DNA from: Lachnospiraceae bacterium
Lineage (GTDB): Bacteria; Bacillota_A; Clostridia; Lachnospirales; Lachnospiraceae
DNA length: 64,000 nucleotides
Reading direction: 5' to 3'
Assembly: GCA_017626435.1 (NCBI GenBank)
Contig: JAGAIR010000002.1
Coordinates: forward strand, 310,001-374,000
A program made the translations under genes and the position numbers. A model generated the notes under the pieces. It worked only from the letters and a program-made list of their open reading frames with translations, had not been told where the DNA came from and did not search any database. This document shows positions 1-9,063 of the stretch, in pieces; within the stretch, counting starts at the first letter, position 1; each line of letters begins with the position of its first letter.

Positions 1-870
1 ACAGATCAAAAACACCACTAATACCCCTGTGACACCTACTGCATTTTTCACCAGTGTACCAGCACAAAGAACAGTCTGGGCCACAGAACTGATCGTATTT
101 CCTATTCCTGGTATGGAACCTCCCATCCGTACTACCGTCATATTTTTCACCTGGGCTGTTACCGGTACAATAAGTCCCTGTATTACGTTCATTCCCATAA
201 CGATACCAAACATGGTCTTCATAACCATTTTTACTACATCCCGGATCAATTCTGCCATCTTGGAAAACATATCTTCTTCTGCCAGATAATTGCTTACCTG
301 CAAAAAAAAGTACAGATTAATGGCTGGAAGTGCAAATTTTACCAATACAGTATTTACTACCGTAATCATCACCAAAGTAAATTCATAGTATACACTTGCC
401 GCCGTGCCTCCCTGCGAAAAGGACATGCTGATAAAAAATGCCGGTACCAGTACCCTCATAAAGTCCAACAGCTTTTCCATTGTTTCTGCTGCCAGCTGTG
501 TCACCTGACAGAAGGACGCGCTCAGCACAGAGAAGAATAACAGATATACAGCAAAAAAAGCTGTCTGAGCCACCTGTTTTCCCTGCAAAAGTTTGGAAAA
601 ATTTGTAAAAACCGCACCAATCACTGCAATGACCAGCAAATAGATGATCATCTTTTTTTCTTGAATCATATTTGAAGTCAGCCCCTGGAACACAGCATGT
701 AGGATCTGTTCCAACGATCCCGTCTGTTTTCCCTGGATCAGGTTTCCTACATACTCTGAAAAGCTAAAACTCTGCTGTCCTAAAATGCCATCCATCATAT
801 CCTGTATCTGGTCATAGGAAATCTCATCAAAAAAACTCTGAACACTGTCCATTTCCTGTGTTTCTTCCAT
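1..870 (-). CDS. spoIIIAE: Stage III sporulation protein AE (partial, 3' end outside window)
   Basis: Integral membrane component of the SpoIIIA-SpoIIQ channel that links mother cell and forespore and is needed for late forespore gene expression. Translating the minus strand from the ATG at 870 gives an open frame that reaches position 1 with no stop. A soluble, acidic N-terminus is followed by several hydrophobic segments, and the order and hydropathy fit SpoIIIAE. About 290 residues are visible; the family is near 400, so the C-terminus lies beyond the window. The start at 870 has an AAAGGAG box seven bases upstream. An in-frame ATG at 912 overlapping the spoIIIAD stop is possible but has a poorer ribosome binding site. 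It is the fifth gene in the conserved spoIIIAA-AE order, which makes the call firm. Confidence 0.93.
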   Translation of the reverse strand, partial: MEETQEMDSVQSFFDEISYDQIQDMMDGILGQQSFSFSEYVGNLIQGKQTGSLEQILHAVFQGLTSNMIQEKKMIIYLLVIAVIGAVFTNFSKLLQGKQVAQTAFFAVYLLFFSVLSASFCQVTQLAAETMEKLLDFMRVLVPAFFISMSFSQGGTAASVYYEFTLVMITVVNTVLVKFALPAINLYFFLQVSNYLAEEDMFSKMAELIRDVVKMVMKTMFGIVMGMNVIQGLIVPVTAQVKNMTVVRMGGSIPGIGNTISSVAQTVLCAGTLVKNAVGVTGVLVVFLIC

Positions 871-912
871 TTCTCTTCTCCTTTCTCCAAATACCCTTCT
901 GAAATCGTCCAT

Positions 913-1287
913 TTATATCTCTGACAGTATCTGAAATAATGTCATTAAAATCGGCAGACTGACCGCCAGTATCATTAGCTTTCCATAAAACTCAATCTGG
1001 CTTGCCACCGCACTGTAGCCCGCATCCCGGCATAGATTTGCCCCAAATTCTGCCACATAGGTAATCCCTATCATTTTCAACAGAATTTTCAGATAGACAC
1101 TTCCTTCCCCTAAATAACTCTGTAAGGATTTCAGAAAGTCGATCACGTCACCAATTTTCCAAAGCGCCAGAGCACCGATCAACAAACAGGCGGTCATGAT
1201 CAGAAGCATACTAAATTCTGACTTGTCCTTTCTCAGCGGAATTGCCAGCATTACCGCCATTACCCCCAGGATTGCAACCTTTTCCAC
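913..1287 (-). CDS. spoIIIAD: Stage III sporulation protein AD
   Basis: A 124-residue, highly hydrophobic protein with about four membrane segments, the size and profile of SpoIIIAD, a small membrane subunit of the mother cell-forespore channel complex. A conserved-looking stretch (YVAEFGANLCRDAGYSAVAS) precedes the last segment, as in the family. The start is GTG at 1287, preceded by GAGG about five bases upstream; the upstream ATGs are out of frame. It sits between spoIIIAC and spoIIIAE with short gaps, consistent with one sporulation operon. In Bacillus this operon is transcribed by sigma-E; I did not identify the promoter here. Confidence 0.93.
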   Translation of the reverse strand: MEKVAILGVMAVMLAIPLRKDKSEFSMLLIMTACLLIGALALWKIGDVIDFLKSLQSYLGEGSVYLKILLKMIGITYVAEFGANLCRDAGYSAVASQIEFYGKLMILAVSLPILMTLFQILSEI

Positions 1288-1323
1288 TTTTCCCTCATTT
1301 CTGCACAGTCTCCGTGCATATCA

Positions 1324-1521
1324 CTAACTTAACGAAAACAGATCCTGTATGGATTCAAACAACTCCAATATGTAAGGAAGCACCCATAAAAGCACCAGGA
1401 TCAGCCCCGACAGACTGACCAGAAATGCCTGCTCTTCCCTCCCTGCATGTTTGAGTACCTGTCCCAAAACAGATACCAGAATTCCCACCGCTGCAATTTT
1501 AAATATCAGATTTATACTCAT
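1324..1521 (-). CDS. spoIIIAC: Stage III sporulation protein AC
   Basis: A 65-residue protein made of two hydrophobic helices joined by a short polar turn that carries the typical GREEQAF motif of SpoIIIAC. The usual family length is 65-70 residues, so it is complete. It is a small membrane subunit of the SpoIIIA channel. The ATG at 1521 lies 15 bases downstream of the spoIIIAB stop, and the gene ends 36 bases before the spoIIIAD start, so translation is probably coupled within the spoIIIA operon. Position and size leave little doubt. Confidence 0.93.
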   Translation of the reverse strand: MSINLIFKIAAVGILVSVLGQVLKHAGREEQAFLVSLSGLILVLLWVLPYILELFESIQDLFSLS

Positions 1522-1536
1522 TTTCTGCCTCCATCT

Positions 1537-2061
1537 TTATAACAGCAATACCGCCGTAAAAACTCCCACTGTAATTCCAAGCACCCGGTATACTTTTGCC
1601 TGGTTCCCATATTTCTCTCTTGCTGACTGAAGAACTCCCTGCAGCCTGCTATTCAATACCTGAAGAGTATGTAATTGTGTCTGTCTGTCCAGATTACCAA
1701 GGTTCCTGCCCAACTCCTCCAGAAGAGCAATATCTTCCGGTTCCAGTTTCGCCCTGCAGGAAAGATTTTTCATTTCTTCCTTCCAGATCTGATGCAGGGA
1801 ATATCCTGTCCGTTGGTTCAGCCTGTTTGAAATCTTACAGAAAAAATCAGAAAAATATTCCATGCGTTCTCCCAATTTCTCCATATTTTCTGCCATGTCT
1901 CCCGCAGCATACTCAATTTCTCCATACAGCACCAATAGAGCCTGCTGCAGTTCCTGCAGGATCCGGATCCTCATCCTGGCACCATATGCCATGTACCAGC
2001 CACAGCATCCACTGCCGGAAACCACCAAAACCGCTCCCAGCAGCTTTAATAAGATTTGCAT
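1537..2061 (-). CDS. spoIIIAB: Stage III sporulation protein AB
   Basis: A 174-residue bitopic protein: one N-terminal membrane helix (about residues 4-26), a helical soluble domain, and a second hydrophobic segment at the extreme C-terminus. This is the SpoIIIAB architecture, which resembles GspF-like platform proteins of secretion systems and works with the ATPase SpoIIIAA. Its start overlaps the end of spoIIIAA by 16 bases, so the two are translationally coupled. The length matches the family (about 170 residues). Confidence 0.93.
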   Translation of the reverse strand: MQILLKLLGAVLVVSGSGCCGWYMAYGARMRIRILQELQQALLVLYGEIEYAAGDMAENMEKLGERMEYFSDFFCKISNRLNQRTGYSLHQIWKEEMKNLSCRAKLEPEDIALLEELGRNLGNLDRQTQLHTLQVLNSRLQGVLQSAREKYGNQAKVYRVLGITVGVFTAVLLL

Positions 2062-3017
2062 GTAAGATACTCCCCTCTTTCATCATAAACCGCTTCTATC
2101 TTTCCGACTTGTCCACCAGATAATACGATATACCTTTGAAATATTTTTTCCCGTATCATCCTGCCAAGCACTGGTTTGTTCCGTATTTCTTCCATACTTC
2201 TTCCATGAACTGTAGCCAGAACCTTTACCCCGCAATTCATTACATATTCCAATGCTTCAATATCCTCACAAAATCCAATTTCGTCCACAGCAATCACTTT
2301 GGGTGACATAGAACGTACCAGCATCATCATACCTTCCTTTTTGGGGCAGCAATCCAGAATATCTGTCCGGTATCCCAGATCATTTTGTGGTCTTCCCTGA
2401 TAACAGGCTCCCAGTTCAGACCGTTCATCTACCACACCAACAGTAAGCCCTTTCCTCCCATGAACTCCATTGGATAACTGCCGTATCATATCACGCAGAA
2501 GGGTAGTCTTTCCACACCTTGGCGGCGAAATGATCAACGTATGATATACACTGCTGCCCTGGAGGACATATGGTATAACATCATCCGCACAGCCCAAAAC
2601 CTGATGTGCCAGTCGTATATTGATAAAGGAAATATATCTTATATTTTTTATGCGATCTTTTTCCAGAATGATTTTTCCGGCAACTCCTACACGATGCCCT
2701 CCCTGGATGGTAATAAACCCCTGTCGGAGTTCCTCCTCAAATGCATACAAAGAATAATTGCTGATAAATTCCATCGTCTCCTTTACTTCACTCTGCTTAA
2801 TCCAGTAAGGATACATCATTTTCTGTGTCATCCTGCCATCTTCGCTGACAAAATATTCTTCTCCATGATAAACCACCATAAACGGTGCATCTGCCCGGAT
2901 CCGGATTTCCTGCATGTCCCGGAAATCTACCTGCATTCTTTCTACAATACTGCGGATTTTCACAGACAGAACCTTTAAAATTTCTTCCCTGAGACTGGTA
3001 TCCGTTGTTTTCTCCAT
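2046..3017 (-). CDS. spoIIIAA: Stage III sporulation protein AA, channel ATPase
   Basis: A 323-residue cytoplasmic ATPase of the secretion-ATPase superfamily that energises the SpoIIIA-SpoIIQ channel. The P-loop is visible as SPPRCGKTTLLRD (around residues 163-175), the Walker B region as VIAVDEIG, and a switch-like histidine follows in ATVHG. It is the first gene of the spoIIIA operon; a GAGGTAGGAGG stretch lies just upstream of the ATG at 3017. Upstream is the terminator of the preceding two-gene unit, so the operon promoter must lie in the short 3018-3082 stretch or be served by read-through. Length and motifs are complete. Confidence 0.95.
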   Translation of the reverse strand: MEKTTDTSLREEILKVLSVKIRSIVERMQVDFRDMQEIRIRADAPFMVVYHGEEYFVSEDGRMTQKMMYPYWIKQSEVKETMEFISNYSLYAFEEELRQGFITIQGGHRVGVAGKIILEKDRIKNIRYISFINIRLAHQVLGCADDVIPYVLQGSSVYHTLIISPPRCGKTTLLRDMIRQLSNGVHGRKGLTVGVVDERSELGACYQGRPQNDLGYRTDILDCCPKKEGMMMLVRSMSPKVIAVDEIGFCEDIEALEYVMNCGVKVLATVHGRSMEEIRNKPVLGRMIREKIFQRYIVLSGGQVGKIEAVYDERGEYLTCKSY

Positions 3018-3082
3018 CCTCCTACCTCCTCATTTCATATATATGAGTTGGACAGGCAAACATGACAAAAAGATCACGATAA

Positions 3083-3119
3083 AAAACGGGACAGCAAGAA
3101 AATTCTTCTGTCCCGTTTT
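3083..3119 (-). terminator. Intrinsic terminator of the 3152-4542 gene pair
   Basis: A perfect 12-bp inverted repeat (arms 3083-3094 and 3108-3119, core CGGGACAG) with a 13-base loop. On the minus strand it ends in a T-rich tail immediately after the stem. It lies just downstream of the gene ending at 3152 and upstream of spoIIIAA, so it separates the two transcription units. It also has T residues on the plus side. Confidence 0.85.
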
Positions 3120-3151
3120 ATTTTCCTTTATTTCTTTGTATCACAGAACTT

Positions 3152-3709
3152 TCAAAGCCCTTTTGGGCATCCTACAGTCACTGCATTAGATGGCTCTTTT
3201 TCATCTGAATCCCATTGATAAAAAGTCAGGGAGGTAATGCCTTTTGCTTCCTCTTCTTCCATAATCACTACAAACGGCACTTTTCCGGAAGCACCTGCCG
3301 GTATCACTTCCCTTCCTTCTGCTTCTTCCCCATAATAGTCCAGTTCCCGGCATAAAATATAAGATCCATCCTGACTCTTTGCGTCTATGGACAGATACCT
3401 TACTTCCGAACTATATAAATTATCGATCTGTATCAATGCAAAATATCCAACCTGTCCCTGTTCAATGACAATATTATTTGCTTTCAGCCTTGCATCCTCC
3501 GGTGATAGTTTCTCCAGACGAATCACCTCAGAAAGGATATAATTATTGTCATACAGATATTGGTCTGACTGGGAATCATAGTATGCTCCCATCACCAGTA
3601 GTTCTACTGGCAAGATCAGAACAAAAATCCCATTGATTCCCACCTTCTTGTACAAAAATACTAAAAAACGAATTACCAACTGTAGGACTTCCCCCAACAA
3701 ATGTTTCAT
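3152..3709 (-). CDS. Membrane-anchored protein of unknown function
   Basis: A 185-residue protein not recognised as a named family. One hydrophobic segment at about residues 24-43 follows a short basic N-terminus, and the rest is a soluble, acidic, beta-rich domain probably outside the membrane. There are no catalytic motifs. Its start overlaps the stop of the upstream zinc-ribbon protein by four bases (ATGA), so the two are translationally coupled and probably work together. The extracellular portion could be an immunoglobulin-like fold similar to DUF4352 proteins, but this is only a guess from its composition. Confidence 0.75.
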   Translation of the reverse strand: MKHLLGEVLQLVIRFLVFLYKKVGINGIFVLILPVELLVMGAYYDSQSDQYLYDNNYILSEVIRLEKLSPEDARLKANNIVIEQGQVGYFALIQIDNLYSSEVRYLSIDAKSQDGSYILCRELDYYGEEAEGREVIPAGASGKVPFVVIMEEEEAKGITSLTFYQWDSDEKEPSNAVTVGCPKGL

Positions 3710-4542
3710 CCTTCCACCTCCACGCCGGTTATCTGAAAGCTGCCACGCAATGTAGTTTCACTATATTCTTCTTCCTCATAATCAAAGCTGCTGATCCAGA
3801 TGCCTTTGACATCCTCTTTTTTCACCAGAAAATAGATAACACCATCCCGGTATTGAAACCGTTCACTCAGTCCGACGGCATCTTCATCATCCAGATCCCA
3901 TCCCTTCCTTTCCCGTATATCATAAACAGATACCGGTTCTAAATAAACACCTTCCTTTGACATCAGATAAGGCCGCATATGGATCCCAATACAGACAGGA
4001 TTTTGTCGTGCCAGTTCTTCCTCCTCTATCTCGTCCTCAGAAGCTGCATCCTCCGGACGGGTAATATGATATCGCACCGTTACCATATCATAACCCTCTG
4101 GTACTTCCAGTGCGGAATCTGTATCTGTGGTAACGCCTGTAATGGTAATTTTGTATTCCCCATCCTCTGCTGTCTGATAGAAAAATGGAGTTCCCATCTT
4201 TATTTTTTGTGGTTTTACCGCCTGTTCCTGTTTCATCGCCTCATATCCCTTTTGATTTTTCAGAGCACACAACCCAAAAGGGATTGCAGCTGTCAAAAAA
4301 AACACAATCAGCAGCATCACCGTAACCGTATAATACAGAACACTATGCTTTGGTTTCCTGTCATTCTGCTTCTGCTTTAAGGAAATATTTCTTCCAGCCA
4401 ACGTTTTCTCCATATGGCTGGATTGTTCTTTATGAGCCGAATTGTCATTCCATTCCCGATAATATGTACTGCATTTGGGACACAGACCGCCATATATATC
4501 ATAGTCAAAACGCTTTCCACAATTTTTACATATAACCTTCAT
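3706..4542 (-). CDS. Zinc-ribbon membrane protein with extracytoplasmic domain
   Basis: A 278-residue protein. The N-terminus has two CxxC knuckles (C5/C8 and C21/C24), a zinc ribbon, followed by a polar linker. One membrane helix (about residues 68-92) leads to a C-terminal acidic, beta-rich domain of about 180 residues. The arrangement, cytosolic zinc ribbon, single helix, then a DUF4352-like extracytoplasmic domain, is common in Firmicute proteins of unknown function. It is the first gene of a two-gene unit with the 185-residue membrane protein and is divergent from aroE. No enzymatic role can be assigned. Confidence 0.75.
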   Translation of the reverse strand: MKVICKNCGKRFDYDIYGGLCPKCSTYYREWNDNSAHKEQSSHMEKTLAGRNISLKQKQNDRKPKHSVLYYTVTVMLLIVFFLTAAIPFGLCALKNQKGYEAMKQEQAVKPQKIKMGTPFFYQTAEDGEYKITITGVTTDTDSALEVPEGYDMVTVRYHITRPEDAASEDEIEEEELARQNPVCIGIHMRPYLMSKEGVYLEPVSVYDIRERKGWDLDDEDAVGLSERFQYRDGVIYFLVKKEDVKGIWISSFDYEEEEYSETTLRGSFQITGVEVEG

Positions 4543-4672
4543 AAATCCTCTCCCTGTCTATATCTTCTCAACTCCCGTTTTCTCTAATCTTTTCCGGTCT
4601 CCCCGTTGATGAAGTTATCGTAAATTATAGCATACCAGAAAATACCGTGGCAAGAAAACCAGAACCAAAAGA

Positions 4673-4701
4673 TTGAATATTTTGGTAAAATATTTTATGA
4701 T
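4673..4701 (+). promoter_or_regulatory. Sigma-A-type promoter of aroE
   Basis: TTGAAT (4673-4678) and TATGAT (4696-4701) are spaced by 17 bases, giving a predicted start near 4708 and a leader of about 28 bases before the aroE ATG. The TTG that could be taken as an upstream start codon of aroE is this -35 box. Confidence 0.65.
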
Positions 4702-4735
4702 AACTATGATCATGCACAGAAAGAGAGGTATTTTC

Positions 4736-5503
4736 ATGGAATACGGTTTAATTGGAGAAAAACTGGGACACAGCTATTCCAAAGAAATTCATGAACAGCT
4801 GGCAGATTATACATATGACCTGCAGCCGTTAAGCAGGGAGGAATTTTCCTCCTTTATGGCGCAGCGTAATTTCAAGGCAATCAATGTGACCATCCCTTAT
4901 AAACAGGATGTAATCCCCTATCTGGATGAAATAGACGAACAAGCCCGGGTAATCGGTGCAGTCAATACCATCGTCAATAAAAACGGTAAACTGCAGGGAC
5001 ACAACACAGACTTTTCCGGCTTTTTATACATGCTGGAAAAACATAACATTCCGGTAAAGGGAAAAAAATGTCTGGTGCTTGGGAATGGCGGTGCTGCCAA
5101 GGCAGTAATTGCCGTACTGCAGTTCCTCGGTGCCAGCCAGGTACTGACCGTATCACGCCGAACATCTCCGGATACGGTTACCTATGAAGAATGTCTGGCA
5201 AATCATACAGATGCCCAGCTGATCGCCAATACTACTCCGGTAGGCATGTATCCCAATAGCAATGCGTCGCCGATCGACCTTACCGCTTTTCCGCAGTGTG
5301 AGTCTGTGGTAGATGTGATCTATAATCCGCTGGAAACCAAACTGACAGCACAGGCAAAATCACTGGGTATGACAGCCGTTACCGGTCTGGAAATGCTGGT
5401 GGCCCAAGCACTGTATGCAGTGGAATTTTTTCTGGATACTACCCTGGATCCTGACCAGATAGATATTATTTACCAGAAAATTGCAGCCGAAAAAGAAAAT
5501 TAG
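4736..5503 (+). CDS. aroE: Shikimate dehydrogenase
   Basis: Reduces 3-dehydroshikimate to shikimate with NADPH, the fourth step of the shikimate pathway, in the cytoplasm. The 255-residue product begins with a substrate-binding domain containing GEKLGHSYSK and VTIPYK (catalytic Lys), then NTDFSGF, then the Rossmann-fold loop LGNGGAAKA. The C-terminus includes GLEMLVAQA, whose Gln contacts the substrate. The start at 4736 is preceded by AGAGAGG seven bases upstream. It is shorter than the usual 270-280 residues but keeps all motifs. It stands alone, away from aroK-aroD (9710-11049) and aroA (29222-30538) in this window. Confidence 0.93.
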   Translation: MEYGLIGEKLGHSYSKEIHEQLADYTYDLQPLSREEFSSFMAQRNFKAINVTIPYKQDVIPYLDEIDEQARVIGAVNTIVNKNGKLQGHNTDFSGFLYMLEKHNIPVKGKKCLVLGNGGAAKAVIAVLQFLGASQVLTVSRRTSPDTVTYEECLANHTDAQLIANTTPVGMYPNSNASPIDLTAFPQCESVVDVIYNPLETKLTAQAKSLGMTAVTGLEMLVAQALYAVEFFLDTTLDPDQIDIIYQKIAAEKEN

Positions 5504-5522
5504 ACCTTTTCGACACAAAAAC

Positions 5523-5577
5523 GGACTCCGCCAGACTATTTCCAATAGTCTGACAGAGTCCTCTTATTTTCTTTTAT
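5523..5577. terminator. Bidirectional terminator between aroE and the CDP-glycerol transferase gene
   Basis: A two-part stem: GGACTC pairs with GAGTCC (5523-5528 with 5556-5561), enclosing CAGACTATT/AATAGTCTG. It is followed on the plus strand by a T-rich run and lies between convergent genes, so it can serve both. Confidence 0.8.
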
Positions 5578-5588
5578 ATAGAGATAAC

Positions 5589-7427
5589 CTACTTTTCCAG
5601 ACAGCTCAAGATCAAATCAGCTGTTCTCTGAGAAGATTTTCCATCCAGATCATCAAAGAAACGTTTCTTAAACTCTTCCAGTTTATCATTTTCCCAATCC
5701 TCCTGCTCAATCGCATGAACCAGCTCAGGATAGGAGCTGACAATCTTACCTGGAGCCATATCTTCATATTCATAATAAAAGCCTCTGGAGGAAATATATT
5801 TTTCCAGATCGTAAGCATATAACAACATCGGAATATCCAGCAGTGATGCCTCAAACACAACGGAAGAATAATCTGTGATCAATACATCTGTCACAAACAG
5901 CAGATCATTCAACTCAGAGTTATCAGACAGATCAATGATCATATCCTGATACTTTTTCTTAATCACACTGCGGTTATTCACAAAAGGATGGTGCTTTACG
6001 ATAATGGCATACTCCCCATTTAAATCTTCGTATAAACGATTGACGTCCAGCTTATCTACCGGATAATATCCACTCAGCTTTCCATTTCCACGGAAGGTTG
6101 GTGCAAATAACAGAATCTTTTTCCCTTTCAAGGCTGGATACTCTTTATAAAAAGCATCCTGCACCTGCTTTTTATATTCTTCATCAAAAAATACATCCGT
6201 TCTTGGAATACCTGTAGCAACTACCTTTTCCTCAGAAATACCAAAGCCCTCTGCATAAAACTTTTTAATATTCTGGGAACTGACAGTGGCATAATCATAA
6301 TTTCTATGATTTGGACTTTGCTGGCTCTGACCACCTGGTCTTCCCATACGGCTGCAACCAAAAGTTTTAAAGGCACCACAGGCATGCCACAACTGAATCA
6401 AAGAAGTGCCTTTTCTACGCGGAAGCATAAAGAACAATTCACTAAAATCATCTACCAGAACAACCTTTGCTCTGGCCAGATACCATCCCATCCGGAGCAG
6501 TGTTCCCAGTCCCATATTTTTAGTTTCACGGCTATCCAGCACATATCTCAGATCCAAATCCGGATGTTTTTTCAAAATTTCATTGACAAATTCAAAATTG
6601 CCACTCAGATCATCACGCCGGTTTGATAAAAAAGCAATCTGATTTTGCTTGACCGGCATCCATGAGGCAACTTTATTGAGCATACGCATACAGCTTAATT
6701 TCGTAGAAAGAATACCAATCTTTACCTTGGAGAAGCTGTCCATCTTTGCACGGACATGTTTTAATAGATATATCAGACCGTCATTTGGAATCCGGGGATT
6801 TTTCCCCTGACATCCGGCTGCTGCCAGTATGGCATCAATCAGAAAAACCGGTATCAATGCAACAGCAATCCAGAACAGAACAAATCTCCAGATTCCCATA
6901 ACAATACCATCTACTACTCTTTTCACCTTGTGTTCCTTAAAAAGAACCTCCTGTCCCGGTTTTGCATCCAGAGACACTCTGTTATCAGAATAGGTCACAT
7001 CATATTCCACATGCTCTGGTCTTCTGCGGCGTGGATTCTCCACTTCCGTTCCATCAGATGCAACTGACCTTGCCAGTATCTCCATCGCTCTTTCATCCTC
7101 AGAACCTACAGTAAATGATGCATCCGTCAAAACAGTATGTCCATACCGCAATTCCAGGGAAAAATCAATATGCCGGTTTCTAGGCTGTTTATAAAACAAA
7201 AATTTCAGATTGTAGGTATGGGATGCCATGATATAGCAGGTGCCATCTTCCTCTTTCTGATAATACCTCACCACCAGAGGCAGCCTCCTGTTCTGTGTTC
7301 CATTTTGAAAGGTTACTGCCAGCTTGGGATCACGAACCTTCGGATCCCAGGGACCTTCTGCGCTAACCGCCAGTTCCATTTTACCGTCCCTGAATATCAG
7401 TCGATGTATTACCAGTTTAAAATCCAT
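5589..7427 (-). CDS. CDP-glycerol glycerophosphotransferase family protein (TagF/TarF-like)
   Basis: Predicted to transfer glycerol phosphate (or a related polyol phosphate) from a CDP-activated donor onto a cell-wall polymer at the inner face of the membrane. Of 612 residues, the first 180 or so form a beta-rich domain of unknown role. A hydrophobic stretch (about 183-215) follows, and the C-terminal 350 residues carry the transferase motifs LWHACGAFKTFG, KHHPF and LITDYSSVVFE. The start at 7427 has GAGGTGGAAAG directly upstream. It is followed on the same strand (upstream) by a sulfotransferase gene with a 75-base gap, suggesting a surface-polymer modification unit. The actual donor and acceptor cannot be read from sequence. 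Confidence 0.88.
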   Translation of the reverse strand: MDFKLVIHRLIFRDGKMELAVSAEGPWDPKVRDPKLAVTFQNGTQNRRLPLVVRYYQKEEDGTCYIMASHTYNLKFLFYKQPRNRHIDFSLELRYGHTVLTDASFTVGSEDERAMEILARSVASDGTEVENPRRRRPEHVEYDVTYSDNRVSLDAKPGQEVLFKEHKVKRVVDGIVMGIWRFVLFWIAVALIPVFLIDAILAAAGCQGKNPRIPNDGLIYLLKHVRAKMDSFSKVKIGILSTKLSCMRMLNKVASWMPVKQNQIAFLSNRRDDLSGNFEFVNEILKKHPDLDLRYVLDSRETKNMGLGTLLRMGWYLARAKVVLVDDFSELFFMLPRRKGTSLIQLWHACGAFKTFGCSRMGRPGGQSQQSPNHRNYDYATVSSQNIKKFYAEGFGISEEKVVATGIPRTDVFFDEEYKKQVQDAFYKEYPALKGKKILLFAPTFRGNGKLSGYYPVDKLDVNRLYEDLNGEYAIIVKHHPFVNNRSVIKKKYQDMIIDLSDNSELNDLLFVTDVLITDYSSVVFEASLLDIPMLLYAYDLEKYISSRGFYYEYEDMAPGKIVSSYPELVHAIEQEDWENDKLEEFKKRFFDDLDGKSSQRTADLILSCLEK

Positions 7428-7502
7428 CTTTCCACCTCGTCCATATATTATTTATGTCCGCCCAGCCCTCTCTATCTGTATCATGCACTCAAAAGCCATC
7501 TC

Positions 7503-8747
7503 TTAGTGATACCAGATTCCCTTTAAGCTCCTACCCAACAGCCGCTCCACTTCCCTGATAGAAGGTTGGTAAAAGGACATCAGTTTATCTCTGTCTACTG
7601 CAGATATTTTTTCAGAATTATCAACGAGGGTGAACTTCTGAATAAACAGACGTAATTTCAAGACTCTTTTTTTCTGTTTTGGACTTGCTGTCTCTTTGGT
7701 CTTTACCGCCAACTCATGCAGTTTCCCATTGATACGGGCACTCAGATAATTTCTCGCTACCTGTTTTCCCGGATTACTGTATGGAAGTTCTTCCATTTTT
7801 TTCGGCTTTACTCCGATAAATTCCTGAACTTCTTTCAGAATACGTTCCGGCTCCTTGATAATTTCCTCAAACAATATTACCATTATGTCCTCTTTTTTGT
7901 AAAATTGCAAGTACTCTTTCAACCAAATATCATAACAAAATCTCTGCTCTTTTCGTGAAAATATATAATCTTCCATGTAATCCTGAAACATTTCCGGTGT
8001 ATACTTTCCGTATTTATGGAAATATTCCCTCTGCTTCGGCTCATAACTCCGTCTCATCATCATCTTAAAATAGGAATAGGTGGCATCTGCCGGATTACGC
8101 ATCATAAAAATCAGCTTGGTTCCTGTCCCAAAGCTCTCATAAACAAAATTGGCACGCTGAAAATACGTCGGTTCAATACACCCCTTTACTTTGTTCATGG
8201 ATTCCTCCGGAAAATTCAAGTTTTGAAAACGCTCTGGTGCATCAATGTATTGGTTTTTCCATTTCCAATATAAGATTTCCTTTTCCTTCGGCATAAATAT
8301 TTTTTTATTTTTGCGTAATGCCTGATATAAAGAAGTCGTTCCACATTTTGTGAATCCTACACATAGAAAGTCCAGATCTATATGATCTCTTTGTGACAGC
8401 TGTGCTGCCAGAGGATATCCCAAACAGGCAGTCTGCCCCTCCTCCCATGCAGCCTGCTCCCTTAGCCGCAAACTTTGCTGTTCGTCTCTTCCCAAAATCA
8501 GAAGGGCTACTCCCTTCCTTTCCGTATACTGTCCTATCGGTTTTACTGTTTTCTCCAGAAGTGTCTGATATTCTGACTTTGTCATCTCAAAAGATAATCC
8601 TGAAATTCTGTCAGTCAGCCCTTTTTTCTGGTAATAACGAAGTAAAATAATGCCCAAAGGTTTCACGCCATACAGAACCACCTTCTCATGCTGTTCCACC
8701 CATTCTTCCAATTCCTGCTCCGTCCTCAGCCAATCATTACATCTCAT
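7503..8747 (-). CDS. P-loop sulfotransferase (PAPS-dependent type)
   Basis: Predicted to move a sulfuryl group from PAPS to a hydroxyl or amino group. About 120 N-terminal residues of unknown role (containing a small GVKPLG nucleotide-fold-like turn) precede the sulfotransferase domain. That domain opens with the 5'-phosphosulfate loop GFTKCGTTSLYQAL and contains the 3'-phosphate motif MRNPADATYSYF. The start chosen at 8747 has GGGAG eight bases upstream; an ATG at 8843 in the same frame lengthens it by 32 residues but has no ribosome binding site. A TTGACA lies at 8927-8932. No PAPS synthesis genes are in the window. The acceptor may be the product of the neighbouring glycerophosphotransferase, by context only. 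Confidence 0.85.
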   Translation of the reverse strand: MRCNDWLRTEQELEEWVEQHEKVVLYGVKPLGIILLRYYQKKGLTDRISGLSFEMTKSEYQTLLEKTVKPIGQYTERKGVALLILGRDEQQSLRLREQAAWEEGQTACLGYPLAAQLSQRDHIDLDFLCVGFTKCGTTSLYQALRKNKKIFMPKEKEILYWKWKNQYIDAPERFQNLNFPEESMNKVKGCIEPTYFQRANFVYESFGTGTKLIFMMRNPADATYSYFKMMMRRSYEPKQREYFHKYGKYTPEMFQDYMEDYIFSRKEQRFCYDIWLKEYLQFYKKEDIMVILFEEIIKEPERILKEVQEFIGVKPKKMEELPYSNPGKQVARNYLSARINGKLHELAVKTKETASPKQKKRVLKLRLFIQKFTLVDNSEKISAVDRDKLMSFYQPSIREVERLLGRSLKGIWYH

Positions 8748-8954
8748 CCTGTATTCTCCCATTTCTGAAAATTTTGTTATGGATTCCTCTATCCCAATGT
8801 TTACGGCTGTGTAGCTTTTGTCAACTGAAAGTAAGATATCCATTCACAGCAGTAATTAAACAGGAAAAATGTGGCATATTATTTTCTAATTTATGGCAAT
8901 TTAGGTTCTAAAAAATGGCAATATTATGTCAAAATTCAAAAATTTCCCATAAAG

Positions 8955-8992
8955 TAAAAAACCGTCCTGCTCCTTGTTAAAAGCAGAACGGT
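8955..8992 (-). terminator. Intrinsic terminator of efp
   Basis: Arms ACCGTcCTGCT (8961-8971) and AGCAGaACGGT (8982-8992), one mismatch, with a T6 run on the minus strand. It lies 70 bases beyond the efp stop. Confidence 0.85.
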
Positions 8993-9063
8993 ATTCTATA
9001 ACAAAACTAAAACCCGGACAATGATCAATGACATCATACAACCATGTTCATTGTATCGTCAAA

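Noticed and set aside
1596..2123. Plus-strand ORFs opposite spoIIIAA and spoIIIAB
   Set aside because: Long shadows of conserved sporulation genes with no ribosome binding sites.
4673..4735. Upstream TTG start for aroE
   Set aside because: The TTG is the -35 box of a good promoter; the ATG at 4736 has a ribosome binding site.
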